52,139 nucleotides of DNA, from assembly GCA_937995535.1 (NCBI GenBank), contig CALKJU010000014.1, positions 1-52,139 of the forward strand. Reading direction: 5' to 3'. A program made the position numbers and the translations under genes. The notes under the pieces were generated by a model. The model was not told the DNA's origin. It worked only from the letters and a program-made list of their open reading frames with translations, and ran no database searches. Below, piece after piece: positions 29,808 to 40,276 of this stretch. This DNA comes from an uncultured Alphaproteobacteria bacterium. Lineage in GTDB: Bacteria > Pseudomonadota > Alphaproteobacteria > Geminicoccales > Geminicoccaceae. Position 1 is the stretch's first letter, and every line of letters begins with the position of its first letter.

Positions 29808-30614
29808 ATGCCTTTCCCGACCTTCACCATGCGCCAGCTGCTCGAGGCCGGCGTTCACTTCGGGCACCAGACGCGCCGCTGGAACCCCGTCATGGCGCCG
29901 TACATCTTCGGCCAGCGCAACGGCGTGCACATCCTCGACCTGACGCAGACCGTGCCGATGCTCTATCGCGCGCTGCAGGCGGCGCGCGACGTCGCCGCGA
30001 GCGGCGGGCGCGTGCTCTTCGTCGGCACCAAACGGCAGGCCCAGACGCCGGTCGCCGAGGCGGCCAAGCGTTGCGGCCAGTACTATGTCAACCATCGCTG
30101 GCTCGGCGGCATGCTGACCAACTGGAAGACGATCTCCCAGTCGATCCGGCGCCTGCGCGAGCTGGAGCAGCAGCTGACCGATGTCGGTGCCGGGCGGACC
30201 AAGAAAGAGCTTTTGCACCTGCAGCGGGAGCGCGCCAAGCTGGAGCGTTCGCTGGGTGGTATCAAGGACATGGGTGGTCTTCCCGACCTCTTGTTCGTCA
30301 TCGATACGAACAAGGAGAAAATCGCCGTCGACGAAGCCAATCGGCTGAACATTCCGGTGATTGCCGTGGTTGACAGCAACAGCAACCCGGCCGGGATCCG
30401 TTACCCGATCCCGGGCAACGACGACGCAAGCCGGGCGATCAACCTCTATCTCGACCTGATGGTCGGGGCGATCCTTGACGGCATCCAAGCCGAGATGGCC
30501 GCCAGCGGTGCCGATCTCGGTGCCGAGGAGGCCCTCCCCGACGAGCTGCCGGATCTCGGCGAGATCACGCCGATCACATCCAGTGAGCAGGCCGAGGGGC
30601 ACGCGCCCGCCTGA
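29808..30614 (+). CDS. rpsB: 30S ribosomal protein S2
   Basis: S2 sits on the back of the small subunit and is needed for S1 binding. The 268-residue protein has the family start [20 protein letters not shown], then [23 protein letters not shown] and [20 protein letters not shown]. The C-terminal 40 residues are an acidic, low-complexity extension usual in alphaproteobacteria. The ATG at 29808 was chosen over an upstream in-frame ATG at 29646 because S2 proteins begin a few residues before the conserved block. It heads the rpsB-tsf-pyrH-frr set. Confidence 0.97.
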   Translation: MPFPTFTMRQLLEAGVHFGHQTRRWNPVMAPYIFGQRNGVHILDLTQTVPMLYRALQAARDVAASGGRVLFVGTKRQAQTPVAEAAKRCGQYYVNHRWLGGMLTNWKTISQSIRRLRELEQQLTDVGAGRTKKELLHLQRERAKLERSLGGIKDMGGLPDLLFVIDTNKEKIAVDEANRLNIPVIAVVDSNSNPAGIRYPIPGNDDASRAINLYLDLMVGAILDGIQAEMAASGADLGAEEALPDELPDLGEITPITSSEQAEGHAPA

Positions 30615-30654
30615 AGCGCCGCTGCCGCGGTGCACCACAACCTACGGATGACGA

Positions 30655-31578
30655 ATGGCTGAGATCACCGCTGCCCTCGTCAAGCAGCTCCGAGAGCTGA
30701 CCGGCGCAGGGATGATGGACTGCAAGAAGGCACTGGCCGAGACTGGCGGTGACCTCGAGGGTGCCGTCGACTGGCTGCGCAAGAAGGGGCTCGCCGCGGC
30801 TGCGAAGAAGTCCGGCCGGGTGGCCGCCGAGGGTTTGATCGGCATGCGCCTCGAGGGCCTCCAGGGCGCACTGGTCGAGGTCAATTCCGAGACGGACTTC
30901 GTCGCGCGCAACGAGGTCTTCCAGGCGCTGGTCCATCATATCGCGGGCCTCGCGCCTGGCGCGCGGGGTGATCTCGATGCGCTCCGAGCGATGGCGATCT
31001 CGGCCACGGGCCGGACCGTCGCCGATGAGATCACGCAGGCGATCGCCGTGATCGGCGAGAACTTGCAGCTCCGCCGCACCGCCTTCATCGAGGTCGAACG
31101 GGGCATGATCGCGGGTTACATGCACAACCAAGTCGCACCGGGGCTCGGCAAGATCGGCGTGCTCGTGGGACTCGCCTCGGAGGCTCCCCCGGCGAAGCTG
31201 GCCGAGCTGGGCAAGCAGCTGGCGATGCACATCGCCGCGTCCAAGCCCGAGGCCGTCACAGCGGAGCAGGTCGATGCCGCGCTGATCGAGCGCGAGCGGG
31301 CGATCTTCGCCGAGCAGGCACGGGCGTCGGGCAAGCCGGAGGCGATCATCGCCAAGATGATCGACGGACGGGTCCGCAAGTTCCTCGAGGAGGTCACCTT
31401 GCTGGAGCAGCCTTGGGTGATCGACACCGACCGGCGCGTGCGACAGGTGCTGGACGAGGTAGGCAAGGCACTTGGCACATCCGTTTCGGTCACGCGGTTC
31501 GTGCGGATGGAGCTCGGCGAGGGGATCACCAAGCCGAGCGATGACCTCGCTGCCGAGGTCGCGAAGCTGACGACCTAG
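30655..31578 (+). CDS. tsf: Translation elongation factor Ts
   Basis: EF-Ts exchanges GDP for GTP on EF-Tu. The 307-residue protein has the N-terminal UBA-like domain with [16 protein letters not shown], the core motif [11 protein letters not shown], and a C-terminal dimerisation region. It lies 40 bp downstream of rpsB, the standard pairing, and is followed by pyrH after 5 bp. Confidence 0.97.
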   Translation: MAEITAALVKQLRELTGAGMMDCKKALAETGGDLEGAVDWLRKKGLAAAAKKSGRVAAEGLIGMRLEGLQGALVEVNSETDFVARNEVFQALVHHIAGLAPGARGDLDALRAMAISATGRTVADEITQAIAVIGENLQLRRTAFIEVERGMIAGYMHNQVAPGLGKIGVLVGLASEAPPAKLAELGKQLAMHIAASKPEAVTAEQVDAALIERERAIFAEQARASGKPEAIIAKMIDGRVRKFLEEVTLLEQPWVIDTDRRVRQVLDEVGKALGTSVSVTRFVRMELGEGITKPSDDLAAEVAKLTT

Positions 31579-31583
31579 CGCCG

Positions 31584-32351
31584 GTGACCTCGACCCCGGA
31601 CCGGGACGCCCAAGAGGGCGACGGCCAACGGCCGCGCTTCAAGCGTGTATTGTTGAAGATGTCGGGCGAGGCGCTCCTCGGCAGTCGTCAGTACGGCCAC
31701 GACCGCGAGGTCCTACAGCAGCTCGCCGAGGACATTCGCGCGGCGCTCGCGGTCGGCGTGGAGCTGTGTCTGGTGATCGGTGGCGGCAACATCGTCCGCG
31801 GCAGCACGCTGGCCGCGGCCGGCGTCGAGCGTGCCACCGCCGACTACATGGGCATGCTCGGCACGGTCATCAACGCGCTCGCGGTCCAGAGCGTGATCGA
31901 GCAGCTCGGCATTCCGACCCGGGTGATGTCCGCGATTCCGATGTCCGCGGTCTGCGAGCCCTACATCCGCCGCCGTGCTCTGCGGCATCTGGAGAAGGGT
32001 CGGGTCGTCATCTTCGCCGCCGGAACGGGCAACCCGTTCTTCACCACCGACACTGCGGCTGCGCTGCGGGCTGCCGAGATGGGCTGCGACGCGCTTCTCA
32101 AGGCGACCCAGGTCGACGGCGTCTACTCGGCGGACCCGAAGCGCTATCCCGATGCCGAGCGGCACAACAGGCTGAGCTACCTCGACGTGCTGGCGCGGGA
32201 TCTGCGCGTGATGGACGCATCGGCAATCTCGCTCGCGCGCGAGAGCAACATCCCGATCGTGGTGTTCTCCGTGCACGCCCGGGGTGCGCTGGCGCGCGTG
32301 CTGCGCGGCGAGGGACCGCACACTGTGATCTGCGAGGAGGCCAAGCCATGA
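31584..32351 (+). CDS. pyrH: UMP kinase
   Basis: PyrH phosphorylates UMP to UDP in pyrimidine nucleotide synthesis and is a hexameric amino-acid-kinase-fold enzyme. The 255-residue protein has [37 protein letters not shown] and [14 protein letters not shown]. The GTG start at 31584 gives about 18 polar residues before the first strand; no better start is seen. The stop overlaps frr by 4 bp. Confidence 0.96.
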   Translation: MTSTPDRDAQEGDGQRPRFKRVLLKMSGEALLGSRQYGHDREVLQQLAEDIRAALAVGVELCLVIGGGNIVRGSTLAAAGVERATADYMGMLGTVINALAVQSVIEQLGIPTRVMSAIPMSAVCEPYIRRRALRHLEKGRVVIFAAGTGNPFFTTDTAAALRAAEMGCDALLKATQVDGVYSADPKRYPDAERHNRLSYLDVLARDLRVMDASAISLARESNIPIVVFSVHARGALARVLRGEGPHTVICEEAKP

Positions 32352-32911
32352 CGAAGGAGGAGCCGGACCTCGACACGCTCAACAGGCGGATGGACGGCGC
32401 CGTGGAGGTGCTGCGCAAGGAACTCCAGGGGCTGCGAACGGGTCGGGCTTCGGCAAGCCTGCTGGAGCCGATCATGGTGCCGGCCTACGGCAGCGAGCTG
32501 CCGCTCAATCAAGTGGGCACGATCAGCGTGCCCGAACCGCGCATGTTGACGGTTCAGGTGTGGGATCGCGGCATGGTAAAGGCGGTCGAGAAGGCGATAC
32601 GGACCGCGCCTCTGGGCCTCAACCCGTCGGTCGACGGCCAGCTCATCCGGGTGCCTCTTCCGGAGCTGAGCCAGGAACGTCGTAACGACCTGGTGAAGGT
32701 CGCGCACAAATACGCGGAGCAGGCACGGGTGGCAGTTCGCAACGTGCGACGGGACGGCATGGACGAGCTGAAGAAGCTGGAGAAGGATGGTCACATCTCG
32801 GCGGACGACGTCGCCATCTGGGCGGACGAGATCCAGGCCCTGACTGATCGGCACGTTCAGACCATCAACCAACTTCTCGAAAGTAAGGAAAAGGACATCA
32901 CGACGGTCTGA
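32348..32911 (+). CDS. frr: Ribosome recycling factor
   Basis: RRF, with EF-G, splits the post-termination ribosome. The 187-residue protein has the triple-helix-bundle sequence [20 protein letters not shown], the hinge region, and [20 protein letters not shown] near the C-terminus, matching the tRNA-mimic fold. It overlaps pyrH by 4 bp and is 14 bp before uppS. Confidence 0.97.
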   Translation: MTKEEPDLDTLNRRMDGAVEVLRKELQGLRTGRASASLLEPIMVPAYGSELPLNQVGTISVPEPRMLTVQVWDRGMVKAVEKAIRTAPLGLNPSVDGQLIRVPLPELSQERRNDLVKVAHKYAEQARVAVRNVRRDGMDELKKLEKDGHISADDVAIWADEIQALTDRHVQTINQLLESKEKDITTV

Positions 32912-32925
32912 CCGGGTCACGTCCG

Positions 32926-33663
32926 ATGGACCTCAAGCAGCTCGACCGACCGGCGCCGTCCGGCCTCCCCGTCCACGTCGCCATCATCATGGACGGGAAC
33001 CGGCGATGGGCCCGGGCGCGGGGCATGCCGCCGGTCTATGGCCATCGCCAGGGCGCCGAAGCGGTGCGCCGTGCGGTGGAGTGCTGCGGGCGGCTCGGTG
33101 TGCGTTATTTGACCCTGTACGCGTTCAGCGCCGAGAACTGGGCACGGCCGCGCGCCGAGGTCGGCGAGCTGATGAACCTATTGCGGTTCTACCTGCGCCG
33201 GGAGATCGCGGAGCTCGACCGGAACGGGGTGCGCGTCCGCGTGATCGGGGAGCGCGGCCGTCTCGATCCCGACATTCGCGAGATGATCGCGACGGCCGAG
33301 CAGCGGACCCGTGCCAACACGAAGCTCGATCTGATCGTCGCGCTGAACTACGGCGGGCGCCAGGAGCTGGTCAGGATGGCGCGGCGTCTCGCCGCCGAGG
33401 TCGAGGCCGGAACGCTGGACCCGGACGAGATCGACGAGGCGACAATTGCTGCGCACCTGGACACCTGCGACGTCCCCGACCCGGATCTCCTCATCCGCAC
33501 CAGCGGCGAGCAGCGCATCAGCAACTTTTTGTTGTGGCAGTTGGCTTACACAGAGCTGGTTTTCCTACGTGTCGCGTGGCCGGACTTCGGCGAGGAACAT
33601 CTCCGCGAGGCCGTGAGCGAGTTCGCTCGGCGAGAGCGGCGCTATGGCGCAACAGCTGGCTGA
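32926..33663 (+). CDS. uppS: Undecaprenyl diphosphate synthase (cis-prenyltransferase)
   Basis: UppS condenses eight isopentenyl diphosphates onto farnesyl diphosphate to make the lipid carrier of peptidoglycan and polysaccharide synthesis. The 245-residue protein has VAIIMDGNRRWARARG with the catalytic aspartate, TLYAFSAENWARP, VALNYGGRQEL and DLLIRTSGEQRISNFLLWQL. The 3' end overlaps cdsA by 20 bp, an unusually long overlap for this block. Confidence 0.97.
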   Translation: MDLKQLDRPAPSGLPVHVAIIMDGNRRWARARGMPPVYGHRQGAEAVRRAVECCGRLGVRYLTLYAFSAENWARPRAEVGELMNLLRFYLRREIAELDRNGVRVRVIGERGRLDPDIREMIATAEQRTRANTKLDLIVALNYGGRQELVRMARRLAAEVEAGTLDPDEIDEATIAAHLDTCDVPDPDLLIRTSGEQRISNFLLWQLAYTELVFLRVAWPDFGEEHLREAVSEFARRERRYGATAG

Positions 33664-34468
33664 AGGCCTCGACCCGGCCCTCGCCAAGCGGCTGCTGTCG
33701 GCGTTGCTGCTCGTGCCGCTGGCCCTGGCCAGCGTCTGGCTGGGGGGCTGGTCGTTCGCTCTCCTCGTGATCGGCGCACTGGTCGCGATGGCCTGGGAGT
33801 GGGGCCGGCTGAGGCCGGAGCCGGCGACCGCCGTAGCGGCCACGATGGCGGCCGCCCTGCTGCCCAGCCTCGCCGTGGTCGTGCTAATGAGTGGCCATGC
33901 GACCCACGCGCTTGCGCTGCTCGCGGTCGGCGCGGCCATGGCCGCGGCGTTGGCGGCAGCCGCGCGCGTGCAGCGCGTTGACCATGTGGCGCTCGGCGTC
34001 GTCTATCTCGGTTTGCCGGCGGTGGCGCTCGTCTGGTTGGAGAACCGGCCGGAGATCGGTGCGTCGCTCGTCGCCTGGCTGCTCGCGGTCGTCTGGGCTA
34101 CCGACATCTGCGCGTATGCGGTGGGGCGGACCGTCGGCGGAGCCAAGCTCGCGCCGCGGATCAGTCCGGGCAAAACCTGGGCCGGCCTCGTCGGCGCCAT
34201 GATCGGGGCTGGTCTGACCGGCGCCGGCATCGGGGCCGCGCTGGGTGGCTCGCCGGTTGTCGCTGGCCTGTTGGGCGCCGTGCTGGCGGTGGTCGCGCAG
34301 GTCGGGGACCTCTTCGAGTCGGCCCTCAAGCGCCGTCGTGGCGTGAAGGACAGCAGCAATCTGATCCCAGGACACGGAGGGGTGCTGGACCGAATCGACG
34401 GCTTGCTCTTCGCGGCACCCGTGTACGCCGTTGCGATCGCGATGGCGCCGGGGACCACCGCCGGATGA
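33644..34468 (+). CDS. cdsA: Phosphatidate cytidylyltransferase
   Basis: CdsA makes CDP-diacylglycerol, the precursor of all phospholipids, in the inner membrane. The 274-residue protein has about seven hydrophobic helices and the C-terminal signature GDLFESALKRRRGVKDSS followed by LIPGHGGVLDRIDGLLFA, preceded by SPGKTWAGLVG. The ATG at 33644 lies within uppS. The last codon overlaps dxr (ATGA). Confidence 0.95.
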   Translation: MAQQLAEGLDPALAKRLLSALLLVPLALASVWLGGWSFALLVIGALVAMAWEWGRLRPEPATAVAATMAAALLPSLAVVVLMSGHATHALALLAVGAAMAAALAAAARVQRVDHVALGVVYLGLPAVALVWLENRPEIGASLVAWLLAVVWATDICAYAVGRTVGGAKLAPRISPGKTWAGLVGAMIGAGLTGAGIGAALGGSPVVAGLLGAVLAVVAQVGDLFESALKRRRGVKDSSNLIPGHGGVLDRIDGLLFAAPVYAVAIAMAPGTTAG

Positions 34469-35646
34469 GGCCTCCGCCCAGCCCGAGCGCGCCGCGGTCG
34501 ATCACCATCCTGGGTGCCACGGGCTCCGTGGGGACGAGCACGCTCGCCGTCATCGCCGAAGCGCCGGCCCTGTTCCGCGTCGAAGCGGTCACCGCGCATC
34601 GCAACGCGGCCGAGCTGGCACGGATCGCCCGTGAGGTGAACGCTCGTTTCGCCGCCGTCGCGGATCCGTCCGCCTACCCCGAGCTGCGCGACGCGCTGCT
34701 CGGCACGAAGGTCGAGGTCGCCGGCGGTCCCGCGGCGATCGTCGAGGCGGCGCGCCGCGAGGCCGACTTGGTTGTCGGTGCGGTCGTCGGGGCGGCGGGC
34801 CTGATGCCGGTACTCGCCGCGGTCCGGCGCGGCGCCATGATCGCCCTGGCCAACAAGGAGTGCCTCGTCTGTGCCGGGCAGCTCTTGGTGGATGCGGCGC
34901 GAGCTTCCGGCGCTCTGTTCCTGCCGATCGACAGCGAGCACAATGCGATCTTCCAGGCCTTGGCCGGGAGCGACCGGGACGACGTCGAGCGGCTCGTCCT
35001 GACGGCGTCCGGCGGGCCGTTCCGCAGGCTGCCGCTCGCCGCCATGGAGGCCGTCACGCCCGAGGAGGCCGTGCGCCATCCGAACTGGTCGATGGGCGCC
35101 AAGATCAGCATCGACAGCGCGACGATGATGAACAAGGGTCTCGAGATCATCGAGGCGCATCATCTGTTCGACATGCCCGAATCGCAGATCGACGTCGTTG
35201 TCCACCCGCAGTCGATCGTGCACAGCTTGGTGGCGTTCCGTGACGGTTCGCAGCTCGCTCAGCTGGGCACGCCGGACATGCGCATCCCGATCGCGTATGC
35301 GCTCGGATGGCCGAAGCGCTTGCCCACGACCGCGCCGCGCCTCGACCTGGTGCGCGCGGCGACGCTCACCTTCGAGGCACCGGACGAGACACGCTTCCCT
35401 GCCTTGCGGCTCGCGCGCGAAGCCTTGCGGGCAGGCGGTGGGACCCCTACCATCCTCAATGCCGCGAACGAGGTCGCGGTCGCCGGGTTCCTGCGGCGTC
35501 AGATCGGCTTTCTCGATATCGCGCGGACGATCGAGCGGGTGCTCGCGAGCCTTCCTGCCACTGCTGCTACGACCGTGGACGACCTCCTTGCGCTCGATGA
35601 CGAGGCGCGTCGGGCGGCTGCGCGGTCCCTTGGCGCGCCGCGCTGA
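34465..35646 (+). CDS. dxr: 1-deoxy-D-xylulose 5-phosphate reductoisomerase
   Basis: Dxr converts DXP to MEP with NADPH, the committed step of the non-mevalonate isoprenoid pathway. The 393-residue protein has the NADPH motif ILGATGSVGTSTL, ALANKECLVCAG, the metal/substrate segment LPIDSEHNAIFQAL, SGGPFR, and HPNWSMGAKISIDSATMMNK. Its position links isoprenoid supply to uppS just upstream. Confidence 0.97.
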   Translation: MRPPPSPSAPRSITILGATGSVGTSTLAVIAEAPALFRVEAVTAHRNAAELARIAREVNARFAAVADPSAYPELRDALLGTKVEVAGGPAAIVEAARREADLVVGAVVGAAGLMPVLAAVRRGAMIALANKECLVCAGQLLVDAARASGALFLPIDSEHNAIFQALAGSDRDDVERLVLTASGGPFRRLPLAAMEAVTPEEAVRHPNWSMGAKISIDSATMMNKGLEIIEAHHLFDMPESQIDVVVHPQSIVHSLVAFRDGSQLAQLGTPDMRIPIAYALGWPKRLPTTAPRLDLVRAATLTFEAPDETRFPALRLAREALRAGGGTPTILNAANEVAVAGFLRRQIGFLDIARTIERVLASLPATAATTVDDLLALDDEARRAAARSLGAPR

Positions 35647-35684
35647 CCGGCAGATATGACGCGAGCGACTCACGGACCGGAAAC

Positions 35685-36809
35685 ATGACGCTGATCACGA
35701 CCACGCTCGCCTATGTCGTGCCATTTCTGATCGTCTTGGCGATCGTCGTTTTCGTGCACGAGCTTGGCCACTACTGGGTGGCGCGACGGAACCGGGTCCG
35801 GGTCGAGGTGTTCTCGATCGGCTTCGGGCCGGAGCTGTTCGGCTGGGACGACCGGCACGGGACCCGCTGGAAGGTCAGCGCGATTCCGTTGGGCGGCTAC
35901 GTACGGATGCTGGGCGACGCGGACGCGACCAGCACCACCCTCGACCTCAAGCACTATCGTGATCCGGACAGCTTTCCGTCGAAGAGTGTGTGGCAGCGGA
36001 TGGCGATCGTCGCCGCCGGGCCGGCGGCGAACTTCCTGTTCGCGATCATCGCGCTCGCGGTTCTGTTCGTGTTCGCGGGAAGGCCGTTCACCCCGGCCGA
36101 CGTCGGTGAGGTTCAGCCCGACAGCCCGGCGGCGGTGGCGGGGCTGCAGGCGGGTGACCGGATCGTCGGGGTCGATGGCAGTGCCATCGCTAGTTTCGAG
36201 GAGCTACAGCGGCTCGTCGCGGGCAGCGCCGGGGAGACCCTCGTCGTCACGATCGACCGCGGCGGCCAGGCCCTCGAGGTGCCCGTTACCGTGGCCGTGG
36301 CCGAGGTCACCGACCGCTTCGGCAACGTGCACCGGATCGGCCGGATCGGCGTGAGCCGCGCCGGCATCGAGTTCAAGCGGGTCGGCCCCGTGACGGCGGT
36401 CGTCGAGGCGGTCGCCGAAACCGGGCGGATGATCACCGGCACGCTGTCAGCGCTGTGGGAGATGGTGGTCGGGAGCCGCGGTACCGGCGAGCTCGGCGGG
36501 CCGCTGCGCATCGCGCAGATGTCCGGCCAGATCGCCCAGGACGGGCTGGTACCGTTCATCTGGTTCTGCGCGATCCTGTCCATCAATCTGGGCCTGATCA
36601 ACCTCTTCCCGATCCCGATGCTCGATGGCGGCCACCTCGTGCTCTACACCGTCGAGGCGGTGCGCGGGCGGCCGCTCGGGGAGCGGACCCAGGAGATGGC
36701 GTTCCGCTTCGGCTTGGCGATGGTGCTGAGCCTGATGCTGTTCGCTACCTGGAACGACCGCACGGTCGTTTATGACATCGTCAACTTCCTCAGCAGTCTG
36801 GTTTCCTGA
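35685..36809 (+). CDS. rseP: Site-2 metalloprotease RseP family
   Basis: RseP cleaves membrane-embedded substrates such as anti-sigma factors and remnant signal peptides. The 374-residue protein has zinc motif H25-E26-L-G-H29 (FVHELGHYWVARR) in helix 1, one PDZ domain around residues 135-210 (SPAAVAGLQAGDRIVGVDG), and the third ligand in NLFPIPMLDGGHLVLY. E. coli RseP has two PDZ domains and 450 residues; this shorter single-PDZ form is common in alphaproteobacteria. Confidence 0.96.
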   Translation: MTLITTTLAYVVPFLIVLAIVVFVHELGHYWVARRNRVRVEVFSIGFGPELFGWDDRHGTRWKVSAIPLGGYVRMLGDADATSTTLDLKHYRDPDSFPSKSVWQRMAIVAAGPAANFLFAIIALAVLFVFAGRPFTPADVGEVQPDSPAAVAGLQAGDRIVGVDGSAIASFEELQRLVAGSAGETLVVTIDRGGQALEVPVTVAVAEVTDRFGNVHRIGRIGVSRAGIEFKRVGPVTAVVEAVAETGRMITGTLSALWEMVVGSRGTGELGGPLRIAQMSGQIAQDGLVPFIWFCAILSINLGLINLFPIPMLDGGHLVLYTVEAVRGRPLGERTQEMAFRFGLAMVLSLMLFATWNDRTVVYDIVNFLSSLVS

Positions 36810-36840
36810 GGCAGCGCTGCCCACCGCGTCGGGGACACGA

Positions 36841-39126
36841 ATGAAGAAACGGATGCGGTTCACTGGCGCGGTGGTGTCGCTCCTGACCGTTCTGGCAGCG
36901 CTCGTCGTCAGCCCGGCCTTCGCACAACAGGGGCCGATCGTCCGCGAGATCAGCGTCGACGGGAACGAGCGGATCGAGCGGGCGACAGTCGAGAGCTATC
37001 TGACGCTCCGTCCGGGCGAACCGTACTCGGCCGAGGCGGTCGAGGAGTCGCTCCGCAATCTGTTCGCGACCGGCCTCTTCGAGGATGTCCGGATCGAGCT
37101 CGACGGCGAGGTGCTGCGGATCGCCGTCGTCGAAAATCCGATCATCAACCGTATCGCCTTCGAGGGGAATCGTCAGCTCGACGACGCGGTCCTCGAGGCG
37201 GAAATCCAGCTGCGGCCGCGCGTCGTCTACACCCGGGCGCGCGTGCAGACGGCGGTCAACCGGATCCTCGAGCTCTACCGACGCAGTGGGCGTTTCGGCG
37301 CACGGGTCGATCCGAAGATCATCGAGCTGGAGCAGAACCGTGTCGATCTCGTCTTCGAGATCGACGAGGGGCCGGTCACCAAGGTCACTGGCATCACCTT
37401 CATTGGCAACGAGAGCTTCAGCGACTCCACGCTGCGTGGTGTGATCCAGACGCGCGAGGCGGCGTGGTATCGTTTCCTGACCTCGGACGACACCTACGAC
37501 CCGGACCGTGTGGCGTTCGATCAGGAGCTCCTGCGACGGTTCTATCTGGCGCGGGGGTTCGCCGAGTTCGTGGTCGTCTCGGCGGTCGCCGAGCTGACGC
37601 CCGACGGGTCCGGCTTCTTCATCACTTTCACCGTCGAGGAGGGCCCCGTCTACCGGTTCGGGGAGCTGTCGATCGACAGCCGTCTGCGCGATCTCAGCAA
37701 CGAGGAGCTCGCCTCGTTGATCAAGGGCCGCCCCGGCGACACCTTCAATGCCGATCTCGTCGAGGAAACCGTGCAGGCCCTCACCGACCAGGTGGGCCAG
37801 CTCGGCTTTGCGTTCGCACGCATCGAGCCGCGTACGGCCGCCGATCGCGAGGCCCTGACGATCGATGTCGTGTTCGAGGTCGACGAGGGGGCCCGCGTCT
37901 ATGTCGAGCGGATCGACATCCGCGGCAACGTCCGCACCCTCGATTCGGTGATCCGTCGCGAGTTTCGCGTCTCGGAAGGGGACGCCTTCAACACCGCACT
38001 GCTCCGCCGCTCCGAGCAGCGCATTCGCAATCTCGGGTTCTTCGACACCGTCGAGGTGCGCACGCAGCAGGGCAGCGCGCCGGACCGGGTGGTGATCGAT
38101 GTGCGTGTGTCCGAACGGTCGACCGGGGAGCTGTCGTTCGGCGCCGGCTACTCGACCTCGGATGGCGCGCTGGGTGACATCCGCCTGTCGGAGCGCAACC
38201 TGCTCGGCCGTGGCCAGGACCTTCGGGCCAACTTCACGATTTCGCAGCGCCGCCAGCAGATCGACTTCTCGTTCACTGAGCCCTACTTCCTCGACCGGAA
38301 CTTGGCCGCCGGCATCGACCTGCTCGCCCGGGAGACCGACTTCCAGTCCGAGGCGTCGTACGACGAGACGATCTACAGCGGGACGCTGCGCGCCGGCTAT
38401 CCGCTGACCGAGGATCTGCGCCACGCCGTGCGGTACACGCTCCGGCAGGCGAACATCCACAACGTCGACGACGACGCGTCGGTGTTCATCCAGGACGAGG
38501 AGGGAAAGCGCATTACCTCACTGGTCGGGCAGACATTCATCTACGACAGGCGCGACACGCGTTTCCTGCCAAGCTCGGGCTATCTGCTGAGGCTCGATCA
38601 GGACGTGGCAGGGCTCGGCGGCGACAATCGCTTCCTGCGCCATGAAGGCCGCGCCGACTGGTACTACAGCCTGGCCAAGAACTGGGTGATCAACCTTGGT
38701 GGTGGTGCAGGGTACATCTTCGGGTTCGCCGGCGAGGACGTGCGCCTTTCGGACCGGTTCTTCCTCGGCGGCTCGTCGCTGCGCGGCTTCGAGAGCGCCG
38801 GCATCGGACCGCGCGACACGGATACGCAGGACGCGTTGGGTGGTAACCTGTTCTACGTTGGCACGGCGGAGCTGCGGTTTCCGCTCGGTCTTCCTCCGGA
38901 GTTGAACATCTTCGGGCGCTCGTTCATCGAGGCAGGTTCGCTCACCGAGATCGACGTCGACGGCCCGACGCTCGCCGACAGTGGCAACATTCGGGCCAGC
39001 GTCGGCGTCGGGCTGTCTTGGCTGTCGCCGCTCGGACCGCTCGCGATCGACCTGGGTTTTCCGATCGTCAAGGACAATGTCGACAAGACGGAGACGTTCC
39101 GCGTCTCGTTCGGGACGCGGTTCTGA
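36841..39126 (+). CDS. bamA: Outer membrane protein assembly factor BamA
   Basis: BamA is the core insertase for outer-membrane beta-barrels. The 761-residue precursor has a signal peptide (residues 1-28, cleavage after SPAFA), five POTRA repeats (about 29-425) and a C-terminal 16-strand barrel. The barrel ends in the beta-signal-like RVSFGTRF with terminal phenylalanine. The lid-loop motif appears as DRFFLGGSSLRGFE (VRGF-type). The ATG at 36841 starts the signal peptide; the in-frame ATG at 36772 lies within the rseP end and was rejected. Confidence 0.97.
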   Translation: MKKRMRFTGAVVSLLTVLAALVVSPAFAQQGPIVREISVDGNERIERATVESYLTLRPGEPYSAEAVEESLRNLFATGLFEDVRIELDGEVLRIAVVENPIINRIAFEGNRQLDDAVLEAEIQLRPRVVYTRARVQTAVNRILELYRRSGRFGARVDPKIIELEQNRVDLVFEIDEGPVTKVTGITFIGNESFSDSTLRGVIQTREAAWYRFLTSDDTYDPDRVAFDQELLRRFYLARGFAEFVVVSAVAELTPDGSGFFITFTVEEGPVYRFGELSIDSRLRDLSNEELASLIKGRPGDTFNADLVEETVQALTDQVGQLGFAFARIEPRTAADREALTIDVVFEVDEGARVYVERIDIRGNVRTLDSVIRREFRVSEGDAFNTALLRRSEQRIRNLGFFDTVEVRTQQGSAPDRVVIDVRVSERSTGELSFGAGYSTSDGALGDIRLSERNLLGRGQDLRANFTISQRRQQIDFSFTEPYFLDRNLAAGIDLLARETDFQSEASYDETIYSGTLRAGYPLTEDLRHAVRYTLRQANIHNVDDDASVFIQDEEGKRITSLVGQTFIYDRRDTRFLPSSGYLLRLDQDVAGLGGDNRFLRHEGRADWYYSLAKNWVINLGGGAGYIFGFAGEDVRLSDRFFLGGSSLRGFESAGIGPRDTDTQDALGGNLFYVGTAELRFPLGLPPELNIFGRSFIEAGSLTEIDVDGPTLADSGNIRASVGVGLSWLSPLGPLAIDLGFPIVKDNVDKTETFRVSFGTRF

Positions 39127-39133
39127 TCTGAGC

Positions 39134-39745
39134 ATGGCGAGGATGGGCATGATCCGCGCGGGTTTCTGGCGTCGCCACCTGCTCGCGACCGGCTTGGTCG
39201 TCGGCATGGCGGTGGTCGGCTACGGCGCTCAGCTCCATGCTCAGGCGACCCTGCCGGCGGCCGTCGCGGTGGTCGTCGACTACCAGCGGATCTTGCGTGA
39301 CGCCAAGGCGGCGCAGGCGATCCGCACACAGATCGACGCCCGGCGCAAGGCGCTTCAGGATCAGTTCGCCAAGGAAGAGAAGAGGCTCTTCGATGCCGAC
39401 AAGGAGCTGGCGAAGCAGCGCGGAGTCCTCAGCCCGGAAGCCTTCGCGGAGAAGCGCAAGGCCTTCGAGGAGGACGTCGTCCGTGTCCAGCGCCAAGCAC
39501 AACAGCGCCGGCGTCAGCTCGACCAGGTGGCGACAATCGCCCTGGGTGAGGTCCGCAACGCGATGGTCGAGATCGTCGGCGAGCTGGCCGAGCAGCGGAA
39601 GTTCAACATCGTCCTGCCGAGCTCTGCGGTGCTGCTGTTCTCGCCGAGCATCGATCTGACCGACGAGGTCATGACGCAGCTCGACAAGCGCCTGCCGACC
39701 GTGAAGGTGCCGGAGAAACCGCCGGAGCCAGCGAAGAAGAACTGA
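39134..39745 (+). CDS. Periplasmic chaperone Skp/OmpH family
   Basis: Skp holds unfolded outer-membrane proteins in the periplasm. The 203-residue precursor has a signal peptide (residues 1-36, ending LHA), followed by the family core VAVVVDYQRILRDAKAAQAI, a long charged helical coiled coil (about 65-150) and the return segment FNIVLPSSAVLLFSPSIDLT. The sequence ends in a Lys/Pro-rich tail. The gene lies 7 bp after bamA. The start could also be the ATG at 39143 or 39149; the signal peptide is intact in all cases. Confidence 0.9.
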   Translation: MARMGMIRAGFWRRHLLATGLVVGMAVVGYGAQLHAQATLPAAVAVVVDYQRILRDAKAAQAIRTQIDARRKALQDQFAKEEKRLFDADKELAKQRGVLSPEAFAEKRKAFEEDVVRVQRQAQQRRRQLDQVATIALGEVRNAMVEIVGELAEQRKFNIVLPSSAVLLFSPSIDLTDEVMTQLDKRLPTVKVPEKPPEPAKKN

Positions 39746-39783
39746 GACGCGCCGCGATCCGGTAAGCTCATCTTAGGGAGGTT

Positions 39784-40260
39784 ATGCCGATGACCGTCGC
39801 GCCCGAGCCGGGGCAGCGCTTGGCCGATATCGATATTCACGGCGTGATGCGCGCGCTGCCGCACCGTTACCCGATGCTGCTCGTCGACGCGGTCACCGAA
39901 CTGGTGGCCTACACCAGCGCCGTCGGGATCAAGAACGTGACCATGAACGAGCCCTTCTTCGCCGGCCATTTCCCGGGCGATCCGATCATGCCGGGTGTGC
40001 TGATCGTCGAGGCGCTGGGGCAGGCCGCGGCGGTCCTCATGGTCGAGAGTCTCGGCACCAAGACGGAAGACCGTTCGGTCTACTTCATGTCGATCGACGA
40101 CGCGCGGTTCCGTCGGCCGGTGCGGCCCGGCGACCGCATCCGGCTCGAGGTGACCCAGGAACGCACCAAGCTCGGCATCTGGTGGTTCGCCGGCCGGGCG
40201 GTGGTCGATGGCCGGCCGGTCGCGGAGGCGCGGTTCAGCGCGCGTCTGATCGACCGCTGA
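39784..40260 (+). CDS. fabZ: 3-hydroxyacyl-[acyl-carrier-protein] dehydratase
   Basis: FabZ dehydrates beta-hydroxyacyl-ACP in fatty acid elongation. The 158-residue hot-dog-fold protein has [11 protein letters not shown] and the catalytic pair H62 and E76 in [21 protein letters not shown] strong ribosome-binding site GGGAGG precedes the ATG at 39784. In most alphaproteobacteria fabZ is flanked by lpxD and lpxA; here it sits directly between skp and gltA. Confidence 0.97.
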   Translation: MPMTVAPEPGQRLADIDIHGVMRALPHRYPMLLVDAVTELVAYTSAVGIKNVTMNEPFFAGHFPGDPIMPGVLIVEALGQAAAVLMVESLGTKTEDRSVYFMSIDDARFRRPVRPGDRIRLEVTQERTKLGIWWFAGRAVVDGRPVAEARFSARLIDR

Positions 40261-40276
40261 GCCCTCGACGCCGGCT